A stretch of 64,000 nucleotides of DNA from Clostridiaceae bacterium (GCA_012728015.1 JAAYFY010000037.1:175322-239321); one strand, 5' to 3'. Positions 44,108 to 54,011 are shown, counted from the stretch's first letter. The notes: generated from the letters alone by a model not told the origin. Translations and numbers: made by a program.

Positions 44108-45643
44108 TTGGAGTATGCGGCAAAATGGTTTAAGGAAAGCCTGGTCTGCCGTATGATGGAATCCTGCGGCAGGATTTGGCGTTACAGCCTTATGCGCAGG
44201 GGACTTATGGGGCTTGGAAACATCATTTCCTGCAGTTGCATTTCAAAACGGATGTCTTCATTTTTTCACAGGAGATTCAGACCCAGGCAGGTCTTCACAT
44301 ACAGGATCCTGCGCAGGCTACAGAGAAGGCTGGTTCCGCTGAAGATCAGGGTTTCAAAGATAATCGGTTCCAGCTTCATATGGAGAATCGGAAAAGGGTC
44401 CGGGTTCATGAGGCTGCTCTCCCGCTTTTTTATCCCTTTATCGGTGTTCTTTGTGTTCATAGACGAGCTGGGTAGGACCCTTTTCGGCGAGAAAGGTCTC
44501 TTTGGGATCTGGGATGAGATATACCTGCTGCTGTGCGTGCTCCTTTTATGTCTTGGCAGGATTATGGATAATGGCATGCCGACTGTTACAGCTACGCCCA
44601 TGGATATCCCCATATTCCTTTTGATCTCGGTTTCCTTCTTTCTGTATCTGAATTTTTCACCCTATCCCCATATCGGGTTTGAGGGGATGCGGGGCGTGGC
44701 GCAGCTTACCCTCTGGTTCTATGTTTTCAGCCGGTACCTGGATTCTGACAGGAAGTCGGAGCGGATGACCGGCGGCCTGATACTCGCGGGCGGTATCCTG
44801 GGCATACATGGGATCATACAATATGCCGCGGGGGTTGAAACGCCGGCCAACTGGATGGATGCCGCGGAGGGAGTCCGCTCGGTACGCGTTTTTTCGGTGG
44901 TGGGAAGCCCCAACATATTAGGAAGCCTTATGGTCCTGATCATTCCCATCGCCCTTGCGCAAGTGCTTCAAAACCGTACAGCAAGGAAACCGAAGGCCTT
45001 TTACCTCATCCTTCTTGCCTCCATGGCCATATGCCTGGTTCTAACCCTGTCAAGGGGAGCCTGGCTTGGGATGGCGGTCGCTTTTATCCTTTTCAGCATA
45101 GCCTGGAATCCTAAATGGATGGCCTGCATGGCTTTTGCCGGGGGAATGGTTTTCCTGGTACCCTCGGTGCAAAGGCGCATAAGCTATATGCTGTCGCCCC
45201 GGTACATCACAAGCTCAGTCACCGGGGGACGCCTGTTCAGATACAAGACCGGCTGGGAGATGTTTATGAATAACATGTGGACAGGCGTGGGGCAGGGCCA
45301 TTTCGGCGGGGCCGTGGCCATGAACAACAGGGACCTTTTTCCCAACTCATTCTATATGGACAGCTATTGGCTTAAAACGGCGGTGGAAATGGGGATTTTA
45401 GGCCTTGCAGCCTGGTTCGTAGTCATATGCGCTCTTTTGGTCTGGTCGGTGAGGGCTATCAGGACCACAATGGACCGGGACGCGAGGCTTGTCATCATAG
45501 GTGGATTTTCCGGGATGATGGGGGTCCTGGTCCACAACCTCTTCGAAAATGTATTTGAGGTGCCATACATGGCTGTCTATTTCTGGATGGTTGCCGCCAT
45601 CGTGTTCTACAACTACAGCAGGGGCCAGTTCAGGGTTGTATGA
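44108..45643 (+). CDS. O-antigen ligase/polymerase-like membrane protein (Wzy/WaaL)
   Basis: Polytopic membrane protein of about 511 residues. An unusual basic, Arg-rich N-terminal segment of about 100 residues precedes 10-11 hydrophobic helices. LTLSRGAWLGMAVAFILF is typical of the Wzy_C domain, with a large loop after it containing the YKTGWEMF and GQGHFGG motifs. It joins or polymerises lipid-linked glycans. GGGGG at 44096-44100 favours TTG 44108; a GTG at 44102 is nearly adjacent to that site. The gene ends convergently with the csaB fusion. Confidence 0.87.
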   Translation: MEYAAKWFKESLVCRMMESCGRIWRYSLMRRGLMGLGNIISCSCISKRMSSFFHRRFRPRQVFTYRILRRLQRRLVPLKIRVSKIIGSSFIWRIGKGSGFMRLLSRFFIPLSVFFVFIDELGRTLFGEKGLFGIWDEIYLLLCVLLLCLGRIMDNGMPTVTATPMDIPIFLLISVSFFLYLNFSPYPHIGFEGMRGVAQLTLWFYVFSRYLDSDRKSERMTGGLILAGGILGIHGIIQYAAGVETPANWMDAAEGVRSVRVFSVVGSPNILGSLMVLIIPIALAQVLQNRTARKPKAFYLILLASMAICLVLTLSRGAWLGMAVAFILFSIAWNPKWMACMAFAGGMVFLVPSVQRRISYMLSPRYITSSVTGGRLFRYKTGWEMFMNNMWTGVGQGHFGGAVAMNNRDLFPNSFYMDSYWLKTAVEMGILGLAAWFVVICALLVWSVRAIRTTMDRDARLVIIGGFSGMMGVLVHNLFENVFEVPYMAVYFWMVAAIVFYNYSRGQFRVV

Positions 45644-45715
45644 TGATATAAGGAGCGAATGCTCACAGGGATCCCTTCTGTATGCTCCCTGCTTGTCCTA
45701 TACATATGAGAATTC

Positions 45716-47959
45716 TCACTGCTGTTTCCTGTCCTGATTCAGCAGGCTCAGGGCTATGTCCACATTCTCCTGTGCCAGGAGGACCAAACGCTCCCTTGCC
45801 TCTCTGAGCTTTTCGCGCATGGCTTCACGGTTTTCCCAAAGATCATCAAGAAGCCTGTATACCTTCTGGCAATCCAATTGCAGGGGAGTTCCCGCGGATG
45901 GCTGGGACACTTCTTTTAAGAAGGCGTCCACCTTGGATTCGTAGACCAGCCCCAGGGCCGGTACCATCTGGCTGGACGCATAAATAAGGGAATGGAGGCG
46001 CATGCCGATCATCAGCGTAAGACGGCCAATAAAGCCAAGCAATTCCTCAGGTCGGTAATAGCCGCCAATAAGCCAGGCCTTGCGATTCATCCTCCTGATT
46101 ATGGCCTCACAGACATATACGTCGGTAGGATGCTGCATGGGTATAAAAACAGGGCAGGCGTCGAAGCGGTCTGCGCAATAATCGGCAAGGGCCGCTATCG
46201 CGTCCAGGTAGGACATATCGGCCCATTTGCGGACCGAAATGCCGATAAGGGGCTTGTCCGACGGTATGCCCTCTTTGGCCATGATCCTGTCAACGTCTTC
46301 TTCGGGAACCGGATTCAGCAGTATGGCGGGATCGGAAGTGACGTGTATTTCAGGCCTTGTGACTCCCATTTTTTTAAGCTCTTCCAAGGACACCGGCTCA
46401 CGCAGGGTTATGGCGTCAAGCTGGTTAAGAACCTTTGCTGTTTTACACTGGTTGGCCCTGCGGTTTATGGGGCCTATGCCGTTGGCAAAGAGCATGGCCT
46501 TCGCCTTGTATCTTTTGGCCAGCTGCAACATGGAAAGGTAATACAAGATGGAACGCGTGCTGGTGTTGTCCTGGAGTAGATTGCCGCCTCCCGCCAGGAA
46601 CAGCCTGGTGCGCTTCAAAGCCTTTATCACATGATAGAGGCTGAAACGGTTGGCCGAGTAGACCTCGTTGTCTTGCATGGTTTCTCCGGGCTTTCTTGAG
46701 AAGACCATGAAAGACAGGTCCGGATTGCGCTCGCGGAAGGATTGGACCACAGATTTCAGAATGGCCTCGTCGCCGCTGTTCTTATAGCCGATATAGCCAA
46801 GGATGGCTATATCGTACAGCTTGCCGTCACTCTTTTTGCGGTTTTCCAGGCGGAGGATGCGTTCGTATATGTCAAGCTGGGTCTTGCACATATGTTCAAG
46901 GGAAAAGTGCTTCTCTGCCTTATCCCTTAAAAGGCGCCCCATTTCAGCCCGCTTGATCCCTTCGGCCGACAGCTCCAGGATATGCCCGGCCAGGGCTTTC
47001 CAATCTCCGGGATCGACCAGATACCCGTTGACGCCTGATTCTATCAGGTCGGCAAGTCCCCCTACACGGGTGCTGACCGTTGCCCTGGAACAACGGGCCC
47101 CTTCCAGGATGGCATAAGGGAAGCTTTCGCTTATGGAGGTGAGGACATTGATGTCAATAACCTGGAAAAGGTCATAGGGCTCGTTGATCATTCCGGTGAA
47201 GCATATCCTGTCCCGGACACCCATCTTCTCGGCAAACTGCTCAAGGCGGGGTCTTAACTCGTCGCCCGGTCCGGCTATGATGAACCGGACCTTCGGGTTT
47301 ACCCTTGAAACCTCAGCCGCCGCCCTTATAAAGGTTTCATGGTCCTTTACCGGGTCCAGCCTTGCCATGATCACCACAAGGATGGAATCCTCGGGGAATG
47401 GGATGTTATAGCGTTCAAACAACTCTCGACGGGTGCAGGGCGGGATATGGTCGTCGAAAGGGATCCCGTTGTATACGGTAAAGATATTCTGGGGATTGAA
47501 CTTCCGGGATATCAGCATATTCCGGTAACTGTCGGATACGCCGATATGATAGCCGATCTTCCTTATGGCGATCATATTGATGACGCCGAATGTCATTTGC
47601 TTTAAAAAATTGTGCATGTAATCCAGGCGATAGTCGCTGTGAATGGTTGTGACTACCGGGATTCCGGTGATGCCCCTGATGATGGACGCGATCATGTTGG
47701 CTTTGGCGCCATGTGAATGGATCACATCATATTGGTTTTTCCTGACCAGCTCCAAGGTCTTTTTTATATCAACGATAATGCTGCCCGTACTTATGACCCG
47801 GGCATCAATGCCCATGCTCACCGCGTCGTCGTGGAAAGGGCCCTTCCTGTAACTGATCAGGGTGACCTCAATATGTTTGCCAAGTTCCTTTATCAGTGAG
47901 AGGACATGGCTCTTGGCACCGCCTACGTCGCCCCCGCCGATCAGGTGTATTATTTTCAT
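45716..47959 (-). CDS. csaB: Fusion of GT4 glycosyltransferase and polysaccharide pyruvyl transferase CsaB
   Basis: 747 residues, two complete enzymes. The N-terminal GT4 domain (about 1-370) has GGGDVGGAKSHVLSL, HSHGAKANMIAS, VVIMARLDPVKDHETFI and the glutamate-rich SISESFPYAILEGAR motif. The C-terminal domain (about 385-747), starting LYDIAILGYIGYKNSGDEAIL, is CsaB, with GGGNLLQD and GMRLHSLIYASSQ. CsaB transfers pyruvate from PEP to the secondary wall polymer, making the ketal that SLH domains bind. The start at 47959 begins the GT domain; an upstream frame to 48058 is unsupported. Fusion suggests that sugar addition and pyruvylation act on the same chain. Confidence 0.93.
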   Translation of the reverse strand: MKIIHLIGGGDVGGAKSHVLSLIKELGKHIEVTLISYRKGPFHDDAVSMGIDARVISTGSIIVDIKKTLELVRKNQYDVIHSHGAKANMIASIIRGITGIPVVTTIHSDYRLDYMHNFLKQMTFGVINMIAIRKIGYHIGVSDSYRNMLISRKFNPQNIFTVYNGIPFDDHIPPCTRRELFERYNIPFPEDSILVVIMARLDPVKDHETFIRAAAEVSRVNPKVRFIIAGPGDELRPRLEQFAEKMGVRDRICFTGMINEPYDLFQVIDINVLTSISESFPYAILEGARCSRATVSTRVGGLADLIESGVNGYLVDPGDWKALAGHILELSAEGIKRAEMGRLLRDKAEKHFSLEHMCKTQLDIYERILRLENRKKSDGKLYDIAILGYIGYKNSGDEAILKSVVQSFRERNPDLSFMVFSRKPGETMQDNEVYSANRFSLYHVIKALKRTRLFLAGGGNLLQDNTSTRSILYYLSMLQLAKRYKAKAMLFANGIGPINRRANQCKTAKVLNQLDAITLREPVSLEELKKMGVTRPEIHVTSDPAILLNPVPEEDVDRIMAKEGIPSDKPLIGISVRKWADMSYLDAIAALADYCADRFDACPVFIPMQHPTDVYVCEAIIRRMNRKAWLIGGYYRPEELLGFIGRLTLMIGMRLHSLIYASSQMVPALGLVYESKVDAFLKEVSQPSAGTPLQLDCQKVYRLLDDLWENREAMREKLREARERLVLLAQENVDIALSLLNQDRKQQ

Positions 47960-47969
47960 CGGTCGTACC

Positions 47970-48800
47970 TCACAATCCGACGTCCTTCCATTCCCCGCGG
48001 TACAGGATGCGCTGGGACTTGAACCCCACACCCTTAAGCATCTCATAGACCTCATCAAAGCAGCAGTCGATGTTGTCTGGATGGTGGGAATCGGAATTCA
48101 CCATAACAGGAATGTCCATATCCAGGCAGTATTCAAGGATCCATCTGCTGGGATAGGGTTCTTTCGTATAGCCTCTCGCGATGCCGCCTGTGTTTATCTC
48201 AAGGATTGCCTGTGACAGGGAAACCACTTCGAGGGTGCTTAAAACCTCGTCACGGTACCATTCCTCTGTTTCATCAAAATAGCGTCCGCCCTGGTTGTTT
48301 TTCCTTATAACATCCAGGTGGGCAACGATATTGGGCGTCATCTTCATGAGCATTTCCCTGACCAGGCCGTAATAGCCGGCGACCAGTAGCCTGATATCCC
48401 GGTCATAGATATTCTCAAGGATATCATCGAAATCCTTGCGGGTGCCGTCGAAGGAATGGTATTTGCCCGATTTGGGGTCCTGGGCCACATGAATTGCGCC
48501 TATGGTGTAATCAATCCCCTTTTTGTTCCGCCAGTCGACGCATCCTTTGTAATAGTCGGCTTCCAGGCCAATGTAGATCTCGATCCTGTCCCGGTATTTT
48601 TCCCTGAGCGATTCCGCCTGACCGACATATTCGTCCAGATCATCCTGTTTCATGTGCCAATCTGAATCAAACAGAACAGGCGCGTGGGCCGAAAAGCCGA
48701 GAACCCCAAAGTCTTTTTCCAAAGCGGACAGGACATAGTCTTCAAGATCGCATGTCCCGTCATCAAAATGGCTATGGGTATGGAATGAACTTTTTAGCAT
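47970..48800 (-). CDS. PHP-domain phosphatase, histidinol-phosphatase-like
   Basis: Metal-dependent phosphoesterase of the HisJ/HisK type, 276 residues. HTHSHFDDG is PHP motif 1, GLEADYY motif 2, VAHLDVIR motif 3 and NSDSHHPDN motif 4, supplying the trinuclear metal site. No other his gene is nearby, so it could equally dephosphorylate another small molecule; histidine synthesis is the family default. It lies 10 bases upstream of the csaB fusion on the same strand. Confidence 0.87.
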   Translation of the reverse strand: MLKSSFHTHSHFDDGTCDLEDYVLSALEKDFGVLGFSAHAPVLFDSDWHMKQDDLDEYVGQAESLREKYRDRIEIYIGLEADYYKGCVDWRNKKGIDYTIGAIHVAQDPKSGKYHSFDGTRKDFDDILENIYDRDIRLLVAGYYGLVREMLMKMTPNIVAHLDVIRKNNQGGRYFDETEEWYRDEVLSTLEVVSLSQAILEINTGGIARGYTKEPYPSRWILEYCLDMDIPVMVNSDSHHPDNIDCCFDEVYEMLKGVGFKSQRILYRGEWKDVGL

Positions 48801-48805
48801 GGCTG

Positions 48806-50584
48806 CTATCTTTTTTGTCCCTTCTTTCCGTTTTTGCTGCGAACCCTGAACATCTCACCGATGGACTTTAACGATACAAGCTCCAGATGGCGCTTTATCT
48901 TCTTGGTGGTGGTCTTCTCGAAATCGCCTTCCCTGATCTCAAAGTGCCTGATCTTCTTGTAGGAGGACAGTTTCTTGTTAGCCTTCACAACCTCCTGCTT
49001 GATCAGCTTGTGCAGCTCCTCAGGAACCGGAACCTGTCCGAATTTTTCAACGATGACCTCCATGTTTGGAACGATCTTGGCGCAGACAATTGTATCCTCG
49101 CTGTTTTCATCATCCACGCCGTATACTATGGATTCTTTTATATATTCGCTTTTGTTGAGATAGAGTTCCACGTCCTCGGGGAATATATTCTTACCGTTCT
49201 TGGTTACAATAACATTCTTTTTGCGCCCTACTATGTACAGGAATCCTTTCTTGTCAATATAGCCGTTGTCGCCGGTATAAAGCCAGCCTTTACGCAAAAC
49301 CGCCGCCGTCGCCTCCGGGTTCTTATAGTAGCCCAGCATGGTAATGGGGCCTCTGATCTTGACTTCACCTACGCCGTCGGGATTGGGCTTGTCTATGGCC
49401 ACCTCTATTCCAGGCAGCGGCAGACCGGCGGATTCATCCCTGTAATAGTCGAGCCGATTTACCGATACGATGGGAGAACACTCGGTCAGTCCATAACCCT
49501 GCATGATATTAAAGCCCATGGCCCTCAGCGCCCGGGAGATCTTCGGGTTCAGCTTCGCTGCGCCTGAAATGATAAGCCTCAGGTTTCCGCCCACATTGTC
49601 CATGACCTCCTTGAAAAGCTGCCTGCGGACATCGATGCCCAGCCTGAACAGGAGGCCGGATACAAATAGCCCGAACTTCAGGGCGATGAGGCGCTTTTCC
49701 TTCTGGGCTTTTTTAACCACTTTATAATAAATATTTTCAAGGATCAAAGGAACGCTCATGATGATGGTGGGCTTGTATTCCTGCAGGTTCTTGGATATAT
49801 ACCTCAGGCCTTCACAAAAACAGATGGTGCAGCCCAGGTAGACCATGGTCAGAAACCCTGCCGTGCACTCATAGGTATGGTGGAGAGGCAGGATCGACAG
49901 TATCGAGTCGTTATGGTCGGCGTACAAAAGTTGGGATACTGCCATGATATCGCTGGCTATATTGTGGTGGGAAAGCATAACCCCTTTGGATGTGTCGGTG
50001 GTACCCGATGTAAACAAAAGGGCACTCATCACATTGGGGTCGATGACTGCCTCGGTGAACTCGGTATAGCCTTTCGACAGCAGGGCCTTCCCTTTTTCCA
50101 GGAGCCTGGGATAGGACAGCACGCCCTTGCCGTTTTCTTCGTAATCGAAGCAGATGATGTTCTTCAGCTTTTTCAGCTGCTTTTGCTTACTGAGGAGGAT
50201 TGAAACATAATTCTCGGAACAAAAGACGGTGCTTGCTTCGCTCCTCTCAAGCAGTGAATAAATCTCGTTTTCGGGCAGATCCTTGTCAAGCGGGACTACA
50301 ACGCCGGTTCCGTTAATAACCGACAGGTAGGATACGCACCATTCATACCGGTTTTCGCTGATAATCCCTATCTTGTCGCCCTTCAGTCCCATACGGCATA
50401 ATGCCGTGCCCAGGCAGTTGATTTCCTGCTTGAACTGTCTGAAGGTTACATTCCTGATGTATCCGGACGGGGTCTTTACAAGGAAGGCATCAAGGTCACC
50501 ATATATGTCTGCGCTCTGTCGGACAAGATCTTTAAGATCGGTGATTTGCCTGACTTCATACAGTTTCTGCTCACTCATACGCAT
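48806..50584 (-). CDS. Long-chain acyl-CoA synthetase-like AMP-forming ligase
   Basis: ANL-superfamily enzyme, about 592 residues, activating a fatty acid through an acyl-AMP. The P-loop-like motif is LLFTSGTTDTSKGVMLSHHN near residues 190-209, a slightly varied form (DTSKG for GxPKG). QGYGLTECSPIVS, YTGDNGYIDKKGF and GRKKNVIVTKNGKNIFPEDVE are the later signature motifs, with the catalytic lysine in the C-terminal lobe. A second start at 50578 is as good as 50584. It abuts the PHP gene but is metabolically unrelated. Confidence 0.9.
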   Translation of the reverse strand: MRMSEQKLYEVRQITDLKDLVRQSADIYGDLDAFLVKTPSGYIRNVTFRQFKQEINCLGTALCRMGLKGDKIGIISENRYEWCVSYLSVINGTGVVVPLDKDLPENEIYSLLERSEASTVFCSENYVSILLSKQKQLKKLKNIICFDYEENGKGVLSYPRLLEKGKALLSKGYTEFTEAVIDPNVMSALLFTSGTTDTSKGVMLSHHNIASDIMAVSQLLYADHNDSILSILPLHHTYECTAGFLTMVYLGCTICFCEGLRYISKNLQEYKPTIIMSVPLILENIYYKVVKKAQKEKRLIALKFGLFVSGLLFRLGIDVRRQLFKEVMDNVGGNLRLIISGAAKLNPKISRALRAMGFNIMQGYGLTECSPIVSVNRLDYYRDESAGLPLPGIEVAIDKPNPDGVGEVKIRGPITMLGYYKNPEATAAVLRKGWLYTGDNGYIDKKGFLYIVGRKKNVIVTKNGKNIFPEDVELYLNKSEYIKESIVYGVDDENSEDTIVCAKIVPNMEVIVEKFGQVPVPEELHKLIKQEVVKANKKLSSYKKIRHFEIREGDFEKTTTKKIKRHLELVSLKSIGEMFRVRSKNGKKGQKR

Positions 50585-50763
50585 ACCGTACCCTTTCTAT
50601 CCAGGCCTTTCCGTGCCGGGTTTATTCCAATAACAATCCTATTATACTTTAAACCAAAGATGGTGACAATAAATATGGGGAAAGGGGAATCACCGGCCGG
50701 TGAAGTGCCCTATAAATCACAGCTCAACCCTTGTCAATTGAATAAGATATTTTGGTTAAATTG

Positions 50764-50793
50764 TTGAAAGTGCTGTGATTACTATGATATGAT
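50764..50793 (+). promoter_or_regulatory. Sigma-A promoter for the PP2C-LysM gene
   Basis: TTGAAA (50764-50769), 18-base spacer, TATGAT (50788-50793), 43 bases before the ATG. The divergent ligase gene starts at 50584; the rest of the gap holds no gene. Confidence 0.55.
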
Positions 50794-50836
50794 GTTGCTG
50801 GTATATGAATAATCATGTCGAAAAGAGGAGAATCCA

Positions 50837-52186
50837 ATGAGTAGCGTGATAAAAGTAAATGCGTGTGTCTATTCGCGCAAAGGTTACGAAAGAGAAAGTA
50901 ACGCCAATTCATTTTACATGAATGGTAAGTTCATGTCAGAGCAGCACATCGATAATGTACAGGCATCCATGGAGAACCGCGGAACCGAATACCTTTTTAC
51001 AGTAGCCGATAATATGAACTGTTCAGATGATGATAAAGACACTCATATTTCAATCCTGAAGGAGATTAACAGATACCACGAAAAAATAACTGTCAGCGGC
51101 GGGGATATCAAGTCCAAAATCAAGGAACTGGAATCAAAGGTATCCGACATCAGCCGTCTGATAACATCTTTTCTTGAAATGAGCAAGGTGCCTGCGGAAG
51201 ACCCCAGATGGGGGATCGGGTTCGGCAGCCTTCTTATTTCCGACGGGCAGTTTGTGGCGGCGACTGCCGGCAACTGCAGGATATACATGATGCGGGACGG
51301 GATGTTCAGACCATTGGCAGCTGAGACATCAAGGGCGAAACGTATGATTGATGCCCTGATCCGTTCCGAAACAGCCGAGGAGCAGGAAGACGTTACCCTC
51401 CCGGATGAGGATCCCGACAGCCTGGTGGTGGTTTCAGACATCTATGATGTAGCCGAGGGCGACAGCTTCCTGATATGCAGCGATGGCCTTTTGAGCGCTC
51501 TTGGGGAAGAAAAGATCGAGGATATCCTTTCCCTTAGAAGCGACAGTTCCTATATAGCTTTCAGGTTGGTGGACGAGGCCATGAAGCGCTCCTCTTCCGG
51601 CGACCTTACTGCCATGGTGGTACAGGTGGAGAGGCGTTACGAGGGCTCTTCGGTAAGAAGGTCCCAGGCAAGGTCCAAGCAGGTCAAAAACCGGGTTGAC
51701 CGGATCAGCCGGGCTCCTGCCATCACCTATAAATACAGCAGGAAAAGAGGAGGCAGGTACCAGGGAGCGTTGTACGCGGTTCTTATAATAGTTACCGTGC
51801 TCGCTCTGTTCGGAATCATGTATATCATCATCAATTCCATGATCAATACCGGGAAGGACACAGCAAAGACCGATCCGATTCCGACAATTACAGCCACCCC
51901 CACTTCACAGCCCACATCAACGCCGGATCCGGTCTACACGCCAGATCCGACTGACGGGCCTCCTTTGGTGGATGAAACGCCAACGCCTGAACCTACTACC
52001 GCCCCGGACGGCGAAGTAAGGACCCATACGGTGGCCAAAGGCGATACCATGAGCAAAATCGCCAGGACCTATTACGGCTCCAGCGATTATGCCTTAAAGC
52101 TATGTGAGTATAACGGTATTTCGGATCCTGATAAAATCATTATCGGTCAGAAGATCAAGATACCTCCGGTAGAGATGCTTAGGTAA
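50837..52186 (+). CDS. Degenerate PP2C-like domain, membrane helix and extracellular LysM
   Basis: 449 residues. Cytoplasmic PP2C-like domain about 5-265: the usual R..N-E-D is RESNANSF with N24 at the metal-binding aspartate, and D-G-M-G-G is DNMNC keeping only D58; CSDGLLSALG (D216) and GDLTAMVV (D256) remain. One membrane helix at about 311-334, a Pro/Thr-rich spacer (342-391) and a LysM domain (395-443, with THTVAKGDTMSKIARTYYG) follow. The layout resembles a wall-sensing receptor with an inside phosphatase-like module. Loss of a key aspartate suggests weak or no catalysis, perhaps a binding function. Confidence 0.85.
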   Translation: MSSVIKVNACVYSRKGYERESNANSFYMNGKFMSEQHIDNVQASMENRGTEYLFTVADNMNCSDDDKDTHISILKEINRYHEKITVSGGDIKSKIKELESKVSDISRLITSFLEMSKVPAEDPRWGIGFGSLLISDGQFVAATAGNCRIYMMRDGMFRPLAAETSRAKRMIDALIRSETAEEQEDVTLPDEDPDSLVVVSDIYDVAEGDSFLICSDGLLSALGEEKIEDILSLRSDSSYIAFRLVDEAMKRSSSGDLTAMVVQVERRYEGSSVRRSQARSKQVKNRVDRISRAPAITYKYSRKRGGRYQGALYAVLIIVTVLALFGIMYIIINSMINTGKDTAKTDPIPTITATPTSQPTSTPDPVYTPDPTDGPPLVDETPTPEPTTAPDGEVRTHTVAKGDTMSKIARTYYGSSDYALKLCEYNGISDPDKIIIGQKIKIPPVEMLR

Positions 52187-52214
52187 AAGGTACTTAAATA
52201 ATGTGCCATAAAAG

Positions 52215-52248
52215 GGCTGACTCTGTAAGAGCCAGCCTTTGCTTTTTT
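52215..52248 (+). terminator. Intrinsic terminator
   Basis: GGCTGACTCT pairs with AGAGCCAGCC with one A-C mismatch and a short loop (52215-52237), then CTTTGCTTTTTT. Confidence 0.8.
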
Positions 52249-52256
52249 CGTTGCGT

Positions 52257-53477
52257 TTATTCAGCTATCCCGAAGCCAAGGAACATGTCCATCAGGGTGT
52301 GCCCTTTTTCGATAAGCAAGTTCTTTCGGGCTGCGCATTCCTCGGTGTATACAGCGTCTTGGTCTATTATCCCGTTACCGTTTCTGTAAATCATGAAGGG
52401 AACGGGATTGGGACAGTGGGTTTTGATAGCGATGGGCGTGGGGTGGTCGGGGAGGACCATGATGCTGTAATCCTCAAAATCCTTAAGGCCTCTTAGCAGT
52501 GGGTCTAATAGCTCGCTGTCGATTAGTTCGATGGAACGTATTTTATCCTGTATATTTCCCTGGTGACCGCACTCGTCGGGAGCCTCGACGTGGATGTAGA
52601 CAAAATCCCTTCCCGATTTCAGTTCGTCAAGGGCGGCCAGGGCTTTACCCCTGAAATTGGTATGGATATTTCCCGTAGCGCCGGGAACCGCAACCGAATT
52701 CATGCCGGTTGCTTTCCCGATGCCGCGGACAAGATCCACAGCCGATATGACCGAGCCGCAAAGTCCGTATTTTTCAACGAACAGGGGTATGGCAGGCTTT
52801 TTTCCCTGTCCCCACAGCCATATGGATGTTGCCGGGTTAAGCCCCTTTTCGATGCGCCTTATGTTGACGGGATGGGACTTTAAGATGTCTCGGCTTTTTT
52901 CCATGAGATCCAGCAGGAAATCGCTTTCTCTCCCTTTTGGGAGATAAGACTTTATGGGCTTTCCCGAAATGTCGTGGGGAGGCGTCAGATCAATATCCAG
53001 CGGGCCATTTTTCCAGACCATGCAGTGGCGGTAGCTTACGCCCGGATAAAACGAGACGCCATCCCGGTTCATTTCCTGCGCGGTGGCCTTGATCAGTTCG
53101 GATGATTCCCCGGTCGTGATCTCACCGGAACTGTAATCCAGCATGACGGCGTCGGAGTATTCTTCGGTGTCGGATAGGGTTACCAGGTTGCAGCGAAGGG
53201 CGACATCGTGCTCCGACAGCTTGATTCCCATGCTTATGGCCTCCAGCGGGGACCGGCCGGTATATACCTCGCCCGGGTCAAAGCCGAAGACCGTAAGGTT
53301 GGCTACATCGCTTCCGGCAGGCATCCCGTCGGGGATGGTTTTTACCAGCCCCATCACCGAGTGCTTTGCCAGAGCGTCCATATTGGGCTTGCTGGCCGCC
53401 TGCAGTGGTGTCATGCCTCCAAGTTCATCAACGGGCCAGTCTGCCATGCCGTCGCCCAGAAGAACAACGTATCTCAC
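52257..53477 (-). CDS. apgM: Cofactor-independent phosphoglycerate mutase (ApgM type)
   Basis: Glycolytic 2-/3-phosphoglycerate interconversion by the archaeal-type enzyme of the alkaline phosphatase superfamily, 406 residues. LLGDGMADWP opens the metal site; GMPAGSDVANLTVFGFDP includes the likely phosphoserine; YIHVEAPDECGHQGN and VLPDHPTPIAIKTH give the histidine and aspartate metal ligands. The shape matches ApgM more than GpmI. The same fold is also annotated as phosphonopyruvate decarboxylase-related, but no phosphonate gene is near. Confidence 0.93.
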   Translation of the reverse strand: MRYVVLLGDGMADWPVDELGGMTPLQAASKPNMDALAKHSVMGLVKTIPDGMPAGSDVANLTVFGFDPGEVYTGRSPLEAISMGIKLSEHDVALRCNLVTLSDTEEYSDAVMLDYSSGEITTGESSELIKATAQEMNRDGVSFYPGVSYRHCMVWKNGPLDIDLTPPHDISGKPIKSYLPKGRESDFLLDLMEKSRDILKSHPVNIRRIEKGLNPATSIWLWGQGKKPAIPLFVEKYGLCGSVISAVDLVRGIGKATGMNSVAVPGATGNIHTNFRGKALAALDELKSGRDFVYIHVEAPDECGHQGNIQDKIRSIELIDSELLDPLLRGLKDFEDYSIMVLPDHPTPIAIKTHCPNPVPFMIYRNGNGIIDQDAVYTEECAARKNLLIEKGHTLMDMFLGFGIAE

Positions 53478-53580
53478 AATAAATCACCCTATCCTGAACG
53501 GTATACCAGGACCGTCAGCCTTGCCTACCAGTTGATTATAACAGAATCAGGATTCATATGCCAGAGAAAAACAGAGGCCT

Positions 53581-53640
53581 GGCTAGCCACGGGGACGGTT
53601 CCTTTGGTTTTTTGTTTGGGATGCCAAAGAGATGGTTCTT
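53581..53640. repeat. REP-like repeat, second locus
   Basis: GGCTAGCC (53581-53588) followed by GGGGACGGTTC (53591-53601), then a related ATGGTTCTTCC at about 53632. It is the same unit as at 19171-19210, 34 kb away, and presumably mobilised by the RAYT transposase at 19364. Confidence 0.7.
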
Positions 53641-53804
53641 CCTTGAGTGTCATTGTGAGCGAGTGACAACGAGCGTGGCAATCTCGGTTATGTTTCGATA
53701 GTTATTGCGTGTTGCAGCCGTGCAGCACAGCGGCCGGGCTTTACGGGATTCCTGCAAACATTTTGATTCTTTTTTTTCGTACAGTCTGCCGTCCCCTGTG
53801 TATA

Positions 53805-53884
53805 TCATTGCGAGCAAAGCGCGGCGATCTCTTCCTGAGCGGCCATGAAGAGATTGCTTCGTCGGCTTTGCCCCCTCGCAATGA
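53805..53884. repeat. Miniature palindromic element (TCATTGCGAG ends), full copy
   Basis: An 80-base element with perfect 10-base inverted ends TCATTGCGAG (53805-53814) and CTCGCAATGA (53875-53884). The inside pairs as well: GCAAAGC with GCTTTGC and ATCTCTTC with GAAGAGAT. This is a widespread bacterial repeat with the tell-tale GCAATCTC/GAGATTGC core. A partial copy (GTCATTGTGAG ... CAATCTC) lies at 53648-53686. The whole 53478-54011 gap is repeat-derived and has no gene. Confidence 0.75.
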
Positions 53885-54011
53885 CATGAAAGGCAGCCTC
53901 TTCGCAACGACAGGGTGCGGCCTCCTCACAATGCCACACAAGGCACTGAACCAATCCATACCTTATAGCGTCGGATATAATAAAAAGGGAAGAGTCAGAG
54001 GGGGTGTTTCC

